DNA of 64,000 nt, taken from SG8-30 sp964406445. GTDB taxonomy: Bacteria; Pseudomonadota; Gammaproteobacteria; Steroidobacterales; Steroidobacteraceae. Below the pieces are notes generated by a model that saw nothing but the letters and a program-made list of their open reading frames with translations, searched no databases and was not told where the DNA came from. This document shows positions 17,410 to 25,145 of the stretch, piece after piece. The translations under genes were made by a program, and so were the position numbers. Location of the stretch: the NCBI GenBank assembly GCA_964406445.1, contig CAYORU010000004.1, forward strand, positions 1 through 64,000, read 5' to 3'. Position 1 is the stretch's first letter; each line of letters opens with the position of its first letter.

Positions 17410-17835
17410 ATGAAGCGAACCGCATCCGCCGCATGGCACGGCGACCTGAAGAAGGGTCACGGCGCGCTCGCCACCAGGAGCGGCGTGCTGCAGAACACGC
17501 CCTACTCGTTCACCACCCGCTTCGAGAACGAGCCGGGCACCAACCCCGAGGAGCTGCTCGCGGCCGCGCACGCGGGCTGCTTCACGATGGCGCTCGCGGC
17601 CGAGCTCGGCAAGGCGGGATTCACGCCGACCCGCATGGCGACGCAGGCGAGCGTTTCGCTCGAGCAGGCGGAGGGCAAGTGGTCCATCGCGACCGTGCAC
17701 CTGGAGAACGAGGCCTGGGTGCCGGGCATTGCGGACGCGCAGTTCCAGGAGATCGCGAACGGCGCCAAGGAGAACTGCCCAGTGTCACGGCTGTTCCGGG
17801 CGAAGATCACGCTGCACGCGAAGCTCGAGCGCTGA
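17410..17835 (+). CDS. OsmC family peroxiredoxin
   Basis: 141-residue OsmC/Ohr-type thiol peroxidase. The N-terminal strand MKRTASAAWHGDLKKGHG and the segment GTNPEELLAAAHAGCFTMAL carry the first reactive cysteine in the typical helix; the second is in NCPVSRLF near the end. Arg and Glu expected near the active site are present in TTRFENEPG. It detoxifies organic hydroperoxides. A strong ribosome site (GGGAGG) precedes the ATG. A TATGAT hexamer at 17354-17359 could be a -10 element, but no clear -35 was found. Confidence 0.9.
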   Translation: MKRTASAAWHGDLKKGHGALATRSGVLQNTPYSFTTRFENEPGTNPEELLAAAHAGCFTMALAAELGKAGFTPTRMATQASVSLEQAEGKWSIATVHLENEAWVPGIADAQFQEIANGAKENCPVSRLFRAKITLHAKLER

Positions 17836-17861
17836 GCGCCCGACCCTGCCTCGCGTGGACG

Positions 17862-18290
17862 CTAGCGGCGCCATTCCCAGACCTCGCCGTCTTCCGGGTG
17901 TATCACCGGACCGACCAGCCTGAAGCCCAGCTTCTCGAGGATGCGGGTCGAGGCGTTCCTCTCCGGCAGCGTCTGAGCCTTGACGCGCGAGGCGCCGTTC
18001 TCGGTGGCCATCTCGACGAGGCTCTTGGCCATCAGCGTCGCGAAACCGCGGCCCTCGTGCTCCGGAAAGGTGAAGTAGGCGATCTCGACCTCGCCTGCGA
18101 CAGGGGGCCCCTTGTAGGCGCAGGTGCCGACGACGCCGCCGCGCTCCTCGGCGAGATAGCCGACCCAGGGCAGCGGCGCCGAACCTTGCGGGTACATCGC
18201 GACCGTCGCGGTGCAGATCTCTTTCAGGAGATCCGAAGCCTGTACTTCAGGGCTCGCGACGAGTTCCTCCGTGATCGGGCGAAGAATCAT
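17862..18290 (-). CDS. GNAT family acetyltransferase (RimJ/RimL-like)
   Basis: 142-residue GNAT. The core reads EIAYFTFPEHEGRGFATLMAKSLVEMA (acetyl-CoA loop H-E-G-R-G-F-A) and ends with TLPERNASTRILEKLGFRLVG, the RimJ/RimL-type signature. Its start overlaps the stop of the upstream membrane-protein gene by ATGA, making it the third gene of a MerR-led minus-strand operon. Substrate unknown. Confidence 0.85.
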   Translation of the reverse strand: MILRPITEELVASPEVQASDLLKEICTATVAMYPQGSAPLPWVGYLAEERGGVVGTCAYKGPPVAGEVEIAYFTFPEHEGRGFATLMAKSLVEMATENGASRVKAQTLPERNASTRILEKLGFRLVGPVIHPEDGEVWEWRR

Positions 18291-18589
18291 CCTTGCACCT
18301 TGCTCGCTGGAGCTCCGCTGGCGGGTCGGACACCGAAGAAATGCAGGCCTGCCGTGATGGCGGCCGTCGCCAGCAGCGACGACCAGAGCACGAATCTAGG
18401 AATCCCGCCCCAGGTCGACCAGGTGCCGGTGAGGCCGTCCCAGCCGAGCAGGCGGACGAACATGTAGCTCGACTGCGGCGGAAGTCCGAGCGCCTCCAGC
18501 GCCGTGGCCGGAAACAGGATCAGCGGGACACACCAGAAGAGCACGGTGGCCGCGATCTTGAAGACGAAGACCGTGGACAGGCGATCCAT
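18287..18589 (-). CDS. Small integral membrane protein (100 aa)
   Basis: About 100 residues with three likely membrane segments: VFVFKIAATVLFWCVPLILF, a middle part after FVRLLGWDG, and FVLWSSLLATAAITAGLHFF. No named family was recognised. The ATG overlaps the merR stop by one base and its own stop overlaps the following GNAT start, so all three are likely one transcript. The context hints at a stress-linked function. Confidence 0.6.
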   Translation of the reverse strand: MDRLSTVFVFKIAATVLFWCVPLILFPATALEALGLPPQSSYMFVRLLGWDGLTGTWSTWGGIPRFVLWSSLLATAAITAGLHFFGVRPASGAPASKVQG

Positions 18590-19020
18590 CACGTGCTCGG
18601 CTTGCGGGCCGGCCGGCGTCTCGCCCGCCGCTTGCCCGTGCGCGCGGCTGCGGCTGCGACGAGCCGGCGGAAGGTCGGGCATTCCAGGTGGCTGGGCGCG
18701 GGACAGACGGCGGCGTGTCGCAGGCCGTCGCGCATGGCCTCGAGCTTGCGGATGGTGACGTCGAGCTCGTCGGCCCTCGCCGCGAGCCGCTGCCGGTCGA
18801 TGCGCGGGCGCCCGTCGGGGGCGAACATGCCGGCGATCTCGTCGAGCGTGAAGCCGGCGGCGGCGCCGAGCGCGATCAGCGCGAGGCGCTCGAGCACGCG
18901 CGGATCGAAGGTGCGGCGCAGGCCGCGCCGGCCGGTCGACGCGATCAGCCCTTTCTCCTCGTAGAAGCGCAGCGTCGAGGCCGGTACGCCCGAGCGCCGC
19001 GCGACTTCGCCGATGTCCAA
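18589..19020 (-). CDS. MerR family transcriptional regulator
   Basis: 143-residue MerR regulator. The N-terminal winged helix-turn-helix is standard: DIGEVARRSGVPASTLRFYEEKGLI, then GLRRTFDP. A long dimer helix follows, and a C-terminal segment holds H102, C106, H111 and C114, which could bind metal or respond to oxidation; the tail is Arg/Lys-rich. The start is TTG. Divergent from the DUF2938 gene. The shared gap contains a perfect 8-bp-arm palindrome in a 19-bp promoter spacer, the arrangement MerR proteins use to activate by DNA twisting. Confidence 0.9.
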   Translation of the reverse strand: MDIGEVARRSGVPASTLRFYEEKGLIASTGRRGLRRTFDPRVLERLALIALGAAAGFTLDEIAGMFAPDGRPRIDRQRLAARADELDVTIRKLEAMRDGLRHAAVCPAPSHLECPTFRRLVAAAAARTGKRRARRRPARKPST

Positions 19021-19032
19021 CTCGCGCGCCTC

Positions 19033-19063
19033 TTGACTTCAAGTGGACTTGAAGTGGCACTGT
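19033..19063 (+). promoter_or_regulatory. MerR-type promoter and operator for the DUF2938 gene
   Basis: TTGACT (-35, 19033-19038) and CACTGT (-10, 19058-19063) are separated by 19 bp, longer than the usual 17. The palindrome ACTTCAAG-TGGA-CTTGAAGT (19036-19055) covers the end of the -35 and most of the spacer. A long spacer filled by a dyad is the hallmark of MerR-activated promoters. It points at the gene starting at 19103 and lies just upstream of the divergent merR. The -10 is weak, as expected if activation is required. Confidence 0.75.
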
Positions 19064-19102
19064 GCCGCCACGGTGCTGCGGAAGCAAGTCCCTGGAGACG
19101 CC

Positions 19103-19588
19103 ATGAACACCCTGGTCACTACGCTTGTCATCGGCGCGGCCGCCACGGCCCTGATCGATCTCTGGGCCATCGCCAGGAGATCCCTGTTCGGCGTCGCGCC
19201 GCCGGACTACGGGCTGGTGGGTCGCTGGCTCGCGCATATCGTCCTGAGCCGCCGCCTCCGCCACGAGCGGATTGCCGCCGCGCCTGCAGTCGCCGGCGAG
19301 CGCGTGATCGGCTGGACCGCCCATTACGCGATTGGCATCGCGTTCGCGGCGCTGCTGCCGCTGATCTGGGGCGTCGAATGGCTGCGCGAGCCGACGCTCG
19401 TCCCGGCGCTGCTCATCGGCGTTGGCACCGTCGCCGCTCCGTTCCTGCTGATGCAGCCCGGAATGGGCGCCGGCATCGCCGCGAGCAGGACCCCGCGACC
19501 CGCGGCCGCGCGCCTGCAGAGCCTCGCCACCCACGCCATCTTCGGGCTCGGCCTCTACGCCGCGGCCCTCGTCATCCACCTGTCCTGA
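19103..19588 (+). CDS. DUF2938 family membrane protein
   Basis: 161-residue protein with four or more hydrophobic segments. The pattern DYGLVGRWLAHIVL, then GERVIGWTAHYAIGIAFAALLPLIWG and LLMQPGMGAGIAASRTPRP matches the DUF2938 family as remembered. The ATG follows a GGAG ribosome site. It sits directly downstream of the MerR-type promoter, so it is probably the regulator's main target. A longer in-frame reading starting at 19043 overlaps the promoter and is rejected. The biochemical function of the family is not known to me. Confidence 0.75.
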   Translation: MNTLVTTLVIGAAATALIDLWAIARRSLFGVAPPDYGLVGRWLAHIVLSRRLRHERIAAAPAVAGERVIGWTAHYAIGIAFAALLPLIWGVEWLREPTLVPALLIGVGTVAAPFLLMQPGMGAGIAASRTPRPAAARLQSLATHAIFGLGLYAAALVIHLS

Positions 19589-19603
19589 ATGAAGGAGCCT
19601 GAA

Positions 19604-19828
19604 ATGCGCATTCCCGCCCGCTTTGCCCCCGTCCTGTTCGGCGGCCTGCTGTCGCTCATCATGGTCGGCCTCGTCTCGGCGTTCGCCATCGCCCATACGC
19701 AGGGCGTCCACGCCGGCTTCGCAGCCCAGTGGGCCCGAAGCTGCCTCGCGACCTGGCCCGTGGCGTTCCCGACCGTCACGCTGGTGGCGCCCTGGGTGCG
19801 GCGGATCGTCGGACGCGTCCCTGCCTGA
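19604..19828 (+). CDS. DUF2798-like small membrane protein
   Basis: 74-residue protein with two membrane segments (VLFGGLLSLIMVGLVSAF and a second around TWPVAFPTVTLVAPWV), the pattern of DUF2798 proteins. The ATG at 19604 is preceded by AAGGAG at good spacing and is preferred to an ATG at 19589 immediately after the DUF2938 stop. The 15-bp gap to the previous gene indicates co-transcription from the MerR-controlled promoter. Confidence 0.65.
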   Translation: MRIPARFAPVLFGGLLSLIMVGLVSAFAIAHTQGVHAGFAAQWARSCLATWPVAFPTVTLVAPWVRRIVGRVPA

Positions 19829-19855
19829 GGTCGGCCATCAGCGGCCACGCCGCCA

Positions 19856-20092
19856 TCAGGGCAGCGGGCCGATCCTCGACAGCCACGACTCCCGGCCGGT
19901 CAAGGCGCTCACCGCGAGGTTGAGGCCGACGGCGACCAACGCCGCGCTCGCCAGCAGGTGGGTGGCCTCGAGGGGCCTGATCCCGAGCAGGACGTAGAGG
20001 CCGGCGCCGGCCAGCACCGCGCCGAGGCCGCCGGACGCGAGGCGGTATCCGCGTGAGGCGTGCCAGGGGGCAGGATCTTCACGGTCCGTCAT
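19856..20092 (-). CDS. Small hypothetical membrane protein (78 aa)
   Basis: 78 residues with two hydrophobic helices (LASGGLGAVLAGAGLYVLLGI and LLASAALVAVGLNLAVSAL) after a short charged N-terminus. It overlaps the 3' end of the VOC gene by 14 bp on the same strand, suggesting co-translation. The layout resembles small two-helix DUF2892-like proteins, but no family can be assigned with confidence. Confidence 0.5.
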   Translation of the reverse strand: MTDREDPAPWHASRGYRLASGGLGAVLAGAGLYVLLGIRPLEATHLLASAALVAVGLNLAVSALTGRESWLSRIGPLP

Positions 20093-20543
20093 GTGGCTCT
20101 CGCCTGGTCGATGTCGAAACTGCGCTGGCCGTGAGCTCGATCCGATTGCCCTCGGGGTCGAGGACCACGCTCTCGTAGTAGCCGTCGCCGGTCCGGCGCG
20201 GTCCGTCGAGCACCGGGCTTCCCTCGGTCGCGAGGCGCCGGGTCAGCGCGTCGACCGCGGCCTCCGAGCCGAGCGAGATCGCCAGGTGCGTGAGTCCCAT
20301 GCGCTGCGCGCCCGGGGCGTGCTCGACGGGCGCGAGCTGCGTGGTCGACATGACCTCGAGTCGCGCGCCATCGCCGAAGCCGAGGAAACGCGAGCGGAAG
20401 CCGTGCGCCGGGTTCTCGTAGAGCGCGCCGACGCTCGCGCCGAAGTGGCGGGCGTAGAAATCGCAGAGGGCTTCGAGGTCGCGGGCCCACAGGGCAACGT
20501 GCTCGATGCGGGGTTTCTGCACGGCGGCGGCCTCACTGCGCAT
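20079..20543 (-). CDS. VOC family (glyoxalase-like) protein
   Basis: 154-residue vicinal-oxygen-chelate protein with paired beta-alpha-beta modules. IEHVALWARDLEALCDFYARHFG opens the first (metal-site His), LEVMSTT carries a Glu, THLAISLGSEAAVDALTRRL opens the second (His), and VVLDPEGNRIELT ends it (Glu). These are the four metal-ligand positions of the glyoxalase/dioxygenase fold. Substrate unknown; relatives include glyoxalase I, fosfomycin-resistance proteins and bleomycin binders. Confidence 0.85.
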   Translation of the reverse strand: MRSEAAAVQKPRIEHVALWARDLEALCDFYARHFGASVGALYENPAHGFRSRFLGFGDGARLEVMSTTQLAPVEHAPGAQRMGLTHLAISLGSEAAVDALTRRLATEGSPVLDGPRRTGDGYYESVVLDPEGNRIELTASAVSTSTRREPHDGP

Positions 20544-20561
20544 GCGGCCAGTATATCGCTC

Positions 20562-21053
20562 CTAGACCCGATGAACCCTCAGCGTGAAGCCCTCGTCCTC
20601 CCCAGGTGCCTCGAAGTATGACGACACATGCACGAAGTCGGCCTTCGTCAGGTGATGCGAACCTTCGGGCCGCTCGGCGTTGCGAACCGCGATCCGTGCC
20701 AGGCAAGCCTCGTCGGGCGCGTCGACGAAGTGCAGGACGTGCGCTGACCCGGCCTGCTCGAACAAGCTGCGGAACCAGCCTCGCCCGGCCCTCGTGTTCG
20801 CCTGGAAGTCGAGCACCACGGAATTCCCCGACCTCAACAGGTCCACGACCAGCGGCCCGACCACCTTCTTCAGCTTTCGCGAGAACTTGATGTAGTCGTC
20901 GAAGGTCTTCATCTGGTCGCCGAACAGGCGGGCGAGCCAGACGTCTTCGGACATCAGGATGGCGCCCTGCTCCTCGGCGATTCGCGTGGCGAGGGTCGAC
21001 TTGCCGGCGCCGGCCTTGCCGCAGAAGAAATGCAACGTTGGCGGTGTGGGCAT
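20562..21053 (-). CDS. P-loop NTPase / small-molecule kinase-like protein
   Basis: 163-residue AAA_33-type P-loop protein. Walker A is GKAGAGKST at residues 12-20 near the N-terminus, followed by ILMSEDVWLARLFGD and VVLDFQANTRAGRGWF, typical of the chloramphenicol phosphotransferase/Zeta/YjhB-like kinase set. The C-terminal DAPDEACLARIAVRN with Arg residues looks like the lid. No antitoxin-like partner is adjacent, so a toxin role is not supported. Possibly phosphorylates a small molecule. Confidence 0.75.
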   Translation of the reverse strand: MPTPPTLHFFCGKAGAGKSTLATRIAEEQGAILMSEDVWLARLFGDQMKTFDDYIKFSRKLKKVVGPLVVDLLRSGNSVVLDFQANTRAGRGWFRSLFEQAGSAHVLHFVDAPDEACLARIAVRNAERPEGSHHLTKADFVHVSSYFEAPGEDEGFTLRVHRV

Positions 21054-21153
21054 GGGAGCAGGACGTCTTCGGTGAAACCAGGTGCCTCGGCCGAGCCGGG
21101 CGGCGGGACGTGGTGCAGGATCCCGGCCGCGTGCGCCGGAGACTCGCGGACAG

Positions 21154-21978
21154 CTACCGGGAGGCCTCGGGCAGCGCCTGGATGGAGCGAAGAATGGCCT
21201 TCGTGATCGACTGTCGCTTGCCCAGGTCCTCGGTCCGATTCGGCGTGTCGATGTTCAGCGCGAAGAAGACGGGACCGTCGCCCCATTCGACCCAGCCGAT
21301 CCACCAGCCGTAGCGTCCTTCCCAGCCCGTCTTCGCGCGAAGTATCCAGTCGTAGCCGGCCTCGTTGATCATCAGGTCCTTGACGAGCCGCTGGTGTTCC
21401 ACCGCAAACGGTAGCTCGTTTCGATACAGGCGTCTCAGGAAGGCGACCTGTTCCTCCGCGGAGATTCTCAGGTTCCCGTCGATCCAGTAGGGGCCGGCCG
21501 GGGAGATCGGATCCGCATTGCCGTAGTCGATCGAGCGCAGGTACTTCCCTGCCCGCGACTCGCCGATGTGCTCGGCAAACCGCTGGTAGACCCAGAGGGT
21601 CGAATGCCGCATCGCCGAGCGCAGGTCCTGGTCCTGGTCGTGGCCGGCAAAGGTCCCGCGCACGCCGTCCCATTCGAAGACCTGGAATTCGTCACTGACT
21701 GCTCCGGCATCCAGTGCGAACAGCGTATGGGGAACCTTGAACGTCGATGCCGGGGAGTACCTTGCCTTCGCCCTGGCCGCGTCATGGACGAAGACGCCTC
21801 GGCTGGTCGGGCGCTCGTCGACCACCACGATCGTGCCCTTCGCGCCCGCGTCATCGAAATGCCGCTTCCAGTCCACGCGTTCGGTCGCGAATTCCGAGGC
21901 CTGGCTGGAAGAGACGAACAGGACGAGCAACAAGAGCGACCCGCTGGTGCGGGCCCGCCCGGGCAGGAAGTCAGGCAT
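21154..21978 (-). CDS. Class D (OXA-type) beta-lactamase
   Basis: 274-residue secreted serine beta-lactamase. The signal peptide ends ...LLLLVLFVSSSQA. Class D active-site motifs: STFK (78-81), YGN (152-154), and KTG (216-218) in RAKTGWEGRYGWWIGWVE. The S-x-V motif appears as S126-T-L128 in MRHSTLWVYQRFA, with Leu in place of Val. GTG at 21981 directly precedes the chosen ATG at 21978. It could hydrolyse penicillins or oxacillin-like drugs; the spectrum cannot be read from sequence. No promoter, insertion sequence or attC touches it, so it looks like a resident chromosomal gene within the adaptive region. Confidence 0.9.
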   Translation of the reverse strand: MPDFLPGRARTSGSLLLLVLFVSSSQASEFATERVDWKRHFDDAGAKGTIVVVDERPTSRGVFVHDAARAKARYSPASTFKVPHTLFALDAGAVSDEFQVFEWDGVRGTFAGHDQDQDLRSAMRHSTLWVYQRFAEHIGESRAGKYLRSIDYGNADPISPAGPYWIDGNLRISAEEQVAFLRRLYRNELPFAVEHQRLVKDLMINEAGYDWILRAKTGWEGRYGWWIGWVEWGDGPVFFALNIDTPNRTEDLGKRQSITKAILRSIQALPEASR

Positions 21979-22256
21979 CACCGACCCGCACGCAAAGCGT
22001 TCGAAGGACGGGAACGGTCATCCAGGCCGCGAGTGCCGCACTCGGCAGGCCGTAGACCACTACGGCGAGGTAGCTCATCCATGAGGCAGGTCCCTTGGGC
22101 GATGGTACGAAATCCGTGAGGTTAGAGCGGAATAGCAGGCAAGACGACAGTCCCCCTCCTGACGCGTGATGCGCAGAGCAGCCGCGGCGAAGCCGTCGGT
22201 CGCAGCGCATCGCCAAGCGCTTCCTTGCGCCCGATTGTGGCAGCAGACATCCACGC

Positions 22257-22901
22257 TCATGGGGCGCGCGCGGCGATGAAGGGCCGGAAGTCATTCTTCT
22301 TCGAGCCGTGGCGCGCGTTCTCCAGGATCGTGAATCCTGCAGCGCGGACCGCGCCGGCAAGCTCGGTGGCGGAGAAGGTGGTGACGTTCGGCGCCTTGCC
22401 CACCAGGCGCATGAGCGGGATGGCGAGGCGGATGAGCGGGTTCATTTCGCCGATGCAGGGCGTCTTGGAGATGAAGAGGCCGCCCGGCACCAGCAGGGTC
22501 CGGACATCGCCTAGCACGGCGGGCAGGTTTCCGGCGAGGTGAAGATAGTTCAAGGCGATGACCACGTCGTGGCGGGCGCCTTCACGCGCCAGGGTGCCGG
22601 CGGTGGCCTGGCGGAAAGCCAGTTGCGCGCTGAACCCACCCTGGCGGGCGCTCGCGAGCTTTTCCTCGCTGATGGCGATCATGTTTGCGGAGATATCGGT
22701 GGCCAGGTAGCTGCCTGCGGCATCCGCCAGGCGCAGCGCCGCCGTGCCCGTGCCACAGCCGAGCTCCAGCGTCCGCGCGTTGGGCGGGATGAGCTCCCGC
22801 GTGCGCGCCAGCGTCCTCTCGAATCCGGCCTCGTCGTCGATGGGCGAGGCAGCGTATTTCCGGGCGGCCTTGTCCCAGAACCGCGCGTCCTTGCCGCTCA
22901 T
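22257..22901 (-). CDS. SAM-dependent class I methyltransferase
   Basis: 214-residue Rossmann-fold methyltransferase. Motif I is LELGCGTGTAALRLADAAG, motif II YLATDISANMI and the post-motif region DVVIALNYLHLAGNL. The chosen start MSGKDARFWDKAARKYA has a GGAG ribosome site; an ATG six codons upstream (22919) is an alternative. Substrate unknown. Upstream lies the LysE-family exporter gene after about 50 bp on the same strand, possibly the same transcript. The downstream 180 bp to the beta-lactamase contain no convincing gene. Confidence 0.85.
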   Translation of the reverse strand: MSGKDARFWDKAARKYAASPIDDEAGFERTLARTRELIPPNARTLELGCGTGTAALRLADAAGSYLATDISANMIAISEEKLASARQGGFSAQLAFRQATAGTLAREGARHDVVIALNYLHLAGNLPAVLGDVRTLLVPGGLFISKTPCIGEMNPLIRLAIPLMRLVGKAPNVTTFSATELAGAVRAAGFTILENARHGSKKNDFRPFIAARAP

Positions 22902-22954
22902 CTGCTGCTCCGACTCCATTGGCACATCCGTCTCAGTCGTTTGAGGTGCGCATA

Positions 22955-23620
22955 CTAGCGCCCCGCGGCCGCATGCGCGTCGGCGCGTTGGCCGGACAGG
23001 ACCGCGAACAGCGCGAGGCCGAAGTAGGCCCCGGCACCCGCGAACCTGGCCGCGGACACGGCCCGGCCCGCGCGCGAGAAGTACGGCGCGGCCAGCGAGG
23101 CGAAGAACGCGTACAGGGCGTCGGTGCAGGCCGCGATCAGCACGAACAGCGCGCCCAGGACGAGAGGCTGGAATGCGTGCGCCGTGCCAGGGGCGACGAA
23201 CTGCGGGAGAAAGGCGGCAAGGAACAAGGCCGTCTTCGGATTGAGAAGCGCGACGACGAACCCGTCCCGGACGACGCGCACGTTGCTGCTCGACGAGCCG
23301 TTCCGTAGCGCCGAGTCGGGTTTCCGGGTGCGCAGCGCTTTCCAGCCGAGAAAGAAGAGATACAGGGCCCCCAGGTAGCGGACGACGTCGAAGGCGACGG
23401 AGGATGCCGACACGATGGCCGCGAGACCCGCTGAAACCGCCACCGCACAACCCAGGTTGCCGAGCGCGACCCCGATGACCGAAGCCAGGCCGGCCGCGCG
23501 CCCCTCGGTGACGCTGCGCGTGACGATGTAGAAGACCCCGGGCCCCGGGGTCACCGCCAGCACGAGACTCGCAGCCAGGAAGGCCGAAAGCAGCGGGAGC
23601 GATGGCAGCAGATCAGTCAT
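22955..23620 (-). CDS. LysE/RhtB family amino-acid exporter
   Basis: 221-residue membrane protein with six hydrophobic segments. The RhtB signature is visible: AVTPGPGVFYIVTRSVTEGRAAGLASVIGVALGN near the N-terminus (shortened here in meaning to the TPGP motif and the following helix) and GFVVALLNPKTALFLAAFLPQFV in the middle. These proteins export amino acids or homoserine-lactone-like molecules. The last resident gene before the cassette cluster at 23.8 kb. Confidence 0.85.
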   Translation of the reverse strand: MTDLLPSLPLLSAFLAASLVLAVTPGPGVFYIVTRSVTEGRAAGLASVIGVALGNLGCAVAVSAGLAAIVSASSVAFDVVRYLGALYLFFLGWKALRTRKPDSALRNGSSSSNVRVVRDGFVVALLNPKTALFLAAFLPQFVAPGTAHAFQPLVLGALFVLIAACTDALYAFFASLAAPYFSRAGRAVSAARFAGAGAYFGLALFAVLSGQRADAHAAAGR

Positions 23621-23826
23621 GGTTCACACAAAGGCCGGCGGAAGATCGTGAACAGTTGGAAACGGAACATACGCTAGAGGAGCCCGAGTCGGCGCTCGTC
23701 ATCTGGAAAGTACCTACCCCGAAGAAGGGTCCTCGCAAATCGCGCGCGCCAGCAGGGCAGCTACTTCGCCAAGCTTGCCCGGCCCGAGTTCGGTGGGCCG
23801 CCCCCGGCGAATCGCTAGTGGGACAG

Positions 23827-24306
23827 TCAGCCCCCACCCAGGTGAAGTTCCATGATTCGCTCTCCGTCGTCGACGCGATCCGTGTTCCGGAACCCGAACG
23901 AGAGGTAGAAAGGCTCCGGACTTCCCTCGGCGGGCACGTACGACAGTTCCAGCTTGCTGAAGAGCGCCTTGCTTCTGACGTGCTCGATGATCAGGCGCAA
24001 GGCCGCGCCTCCGATGCCCTTGCCCTGGTGCTGCTCCGCCACCATGAAGCGCCAGACGCTGACCGCCGGGGAGGGCGGCGGGACCGGGCGGAGGGACTCG
24101 TCGTAGAGCATCACGAAGCCCACTGGCTCCTCGTCGAGATAGATGGCGCGGTACCAAGCCTCCGGGGCAAAGAGCGCCTGCGCGAGGGAGACAGCGTTTG
24201 GGGCGACGAAGCGCTTCTGGCTCTCGGCGACGGACAGCTTGATCACCGGGATCACCGTCTCGGCCGTGATTTCGCGCAGAGTCACGCGCTGCGAGGGGGT
24301 GGTCAT
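23827..24306 (-). CDS. Cassette-borne GNAT acetyltransferase (spermidine-acetyltransferase-like)
   Basis: 159-residue GNAT. MTTPSQRVTLREITAETV opens the protein, then YDESLRP, and the acetyl-CoA loop VAEQHQGKGIGGAALRLIIEHV, ending with PFYLSFGFRNTDRVDDGERIMEL. The ending and order resemble BltD/SpeG-like polyamine acetyltransferases. The ATG at 24306 lies 6 bp beyond the attC core site, the usual cassette layout; an upstream in-frame extension would run through the attC and is rejected. Fourth cassette in transcription order. Acetyltransferases are common integron cargo. Confidence 0.85.
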   Translation of the reverse strand: MTTPSQRVTLREITAETVIPVIKLSVAESQKRFVAPNAVSLAQALFAPEAWYRAIYLDEEPVGFVMLYDESLRPVPPPSPAVSVWRFMVAEQHQGKGIGGAALRLIIEHVRSKALFSKLELSYVPAEGSPEPFYLSFGFRNTDRVDDGERIMELHLGGG

Positions 24307-24311
24307 GTGCG

Positions 24312-24440
24312 GGCTAACGTTCGAGCTGAGCCGACAGCGGAGGTAGACGGCGCTTGGCAGCATACGGACGATGATCACTCTGCGCCGGAGCGACCATGCG
24401 ACGGCTGCCGTAGCGGGTAGGCTCGAGCGAGGGAATTGGC
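24312..24440 (-). other. attC recombination site (degenerate)
   Basis: Between cassette genes. On the minus strand the site starts with GCCAATT then CCCTCGCTCGAGCC (R''/L'' side) and ends GGCTCAGCTCGAACGTTAGCC (L'/R' side). The L' region is nearly identical to that of the next site (CGTTCGAG-Y-TGAG on the plus strand). The R' core GTTAGCC differs from GTTRRRY at one base and R'' is further degraded. Confidence 0.6.
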
Positions 24441-24452
24441 TGCGCCGTACGC

Positions 24453-25097
24453 CTATACACGGAAGTAGAACGCCCTCAGGACTTGCCGGACACCTTTCCT
24501 GAACATCTGGACTCTGTTCTCCAGCGAAATAGGTAGCAGCACCTGAAGCTGCGGCGGATTCTTCAAGTGCGAGTCGTCAAATTTGACCTTGAAGTTGAAC
24601 TCCGTCATTCGGCCCAATCGGTCGTTCAATCGAAGCACAAAATCAAGCTCTGGCGCGTCGAACTTTGCCGCGGGCTCACCGCTGTGGTCCAACACAAAGT
24701 AGGAGCCTCGCTTGTCTGAGAACCAGGAGAAGAGCTCGATTGACTGTGACTGCCCGGCCTCAATCGAAGCATGGTAACTAGGTTGCTGACCTGACCAAAA
24801 AAGCGGGTAGTGGCTTTGTGGTCGATCCTTCAGCGTTATCCAAGGTTGAAGATCTCTCGCTGTCTCTCCTGCGAACCGCACACCAAAGAATGTCGGCCGA
24901 TTCATGATTGAGATCGACCAGCGTTGGCTTTGCTGATTACCTCCGCTACCACTGCCGCCAATGATGAGCCGTGGGCGTTGGGAGCGAACGCTGAAGTACG
25001 CGCTGACGACTGCCCCAAGTATTGCGCCGACGACCAAGAAGACCACGCCGCTCCATGGGCTCTTCGAGGCAAGTAGGTCTTGGAGTTGCTCCCACAT
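24453..25097 (-). CDS. Cassette-borne hypothetical membrane-anchored protein
   Basis: 214-residue protein with one N-terminal membrane helix (about residues 17-37, GVVFLVVGAILGAVVSAYFSV) followed by RSQRPRLIIGG and a soluble region rich in beta strands, likely periplasmic or cytoplasmic depending on orientation. No conserved enzymatic motif was recognised. The codon use is noticeably less GC-rich than the flanking chromosome. Its stop lies 13 bp from the attC at 24440 and its start about 50 bp from the attC at 25146, so it is a single-gene cassette. Function unknown. Confidence 0.75.
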   Translation of the reverse strand: MWEQLQDLLASKSPWSGVVFLVVGAILGAVVSAYFSVRSQRPRLIIGGSGSGGNQQSQRWSISIMNRPTFFGVRFAGETARDLQPWITLKDRPQSHYPLFWSGQQPSYHASIEAGQSQSIELFSWFSDKRGSYFVLDHSGEPAAKFDAPELDFVLRLNDRLGRMTEFNFKVKFDDSHLKNPPQLQVLLPISLENRVQMFRKGVRQVLRAFYFRV

Positions 25098-25145
25098 GTT
25101 CGCTGTTCTTAAGGACGTAGTGTTGAGGAAAGAGTGGCCTGTGCG

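Noticed and set aside
20562..21053. Zeta-type toxin
   Set aside because: The fold resembles that kinase group, but no antitoxin gene is adjacent and the key toxin motifs were not found.
21971..22078. Possible 35-residue hydrophobic peptide upstream of the beta-lactamase
   Set aside because: Overlaps the bla start by a few bases and has one hydrophobic stretch, but the ribosome site is weak and no homologue is known; it could be a leader peptide.
22115..22126. GTTAGAG motif near 22120 as a further integron core site
   Set aside because: Does not match GTTRRRY at the last base, and has no paired site at attC distance that avoids the beta-lactamase gene.
23640..23826. Fourth attC expected after the GNAT cassette
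   Set aside because: No GTTRRRY/RYYYAAC pair and no L-box pairing could be found, so the left edge of the cluster remains open.
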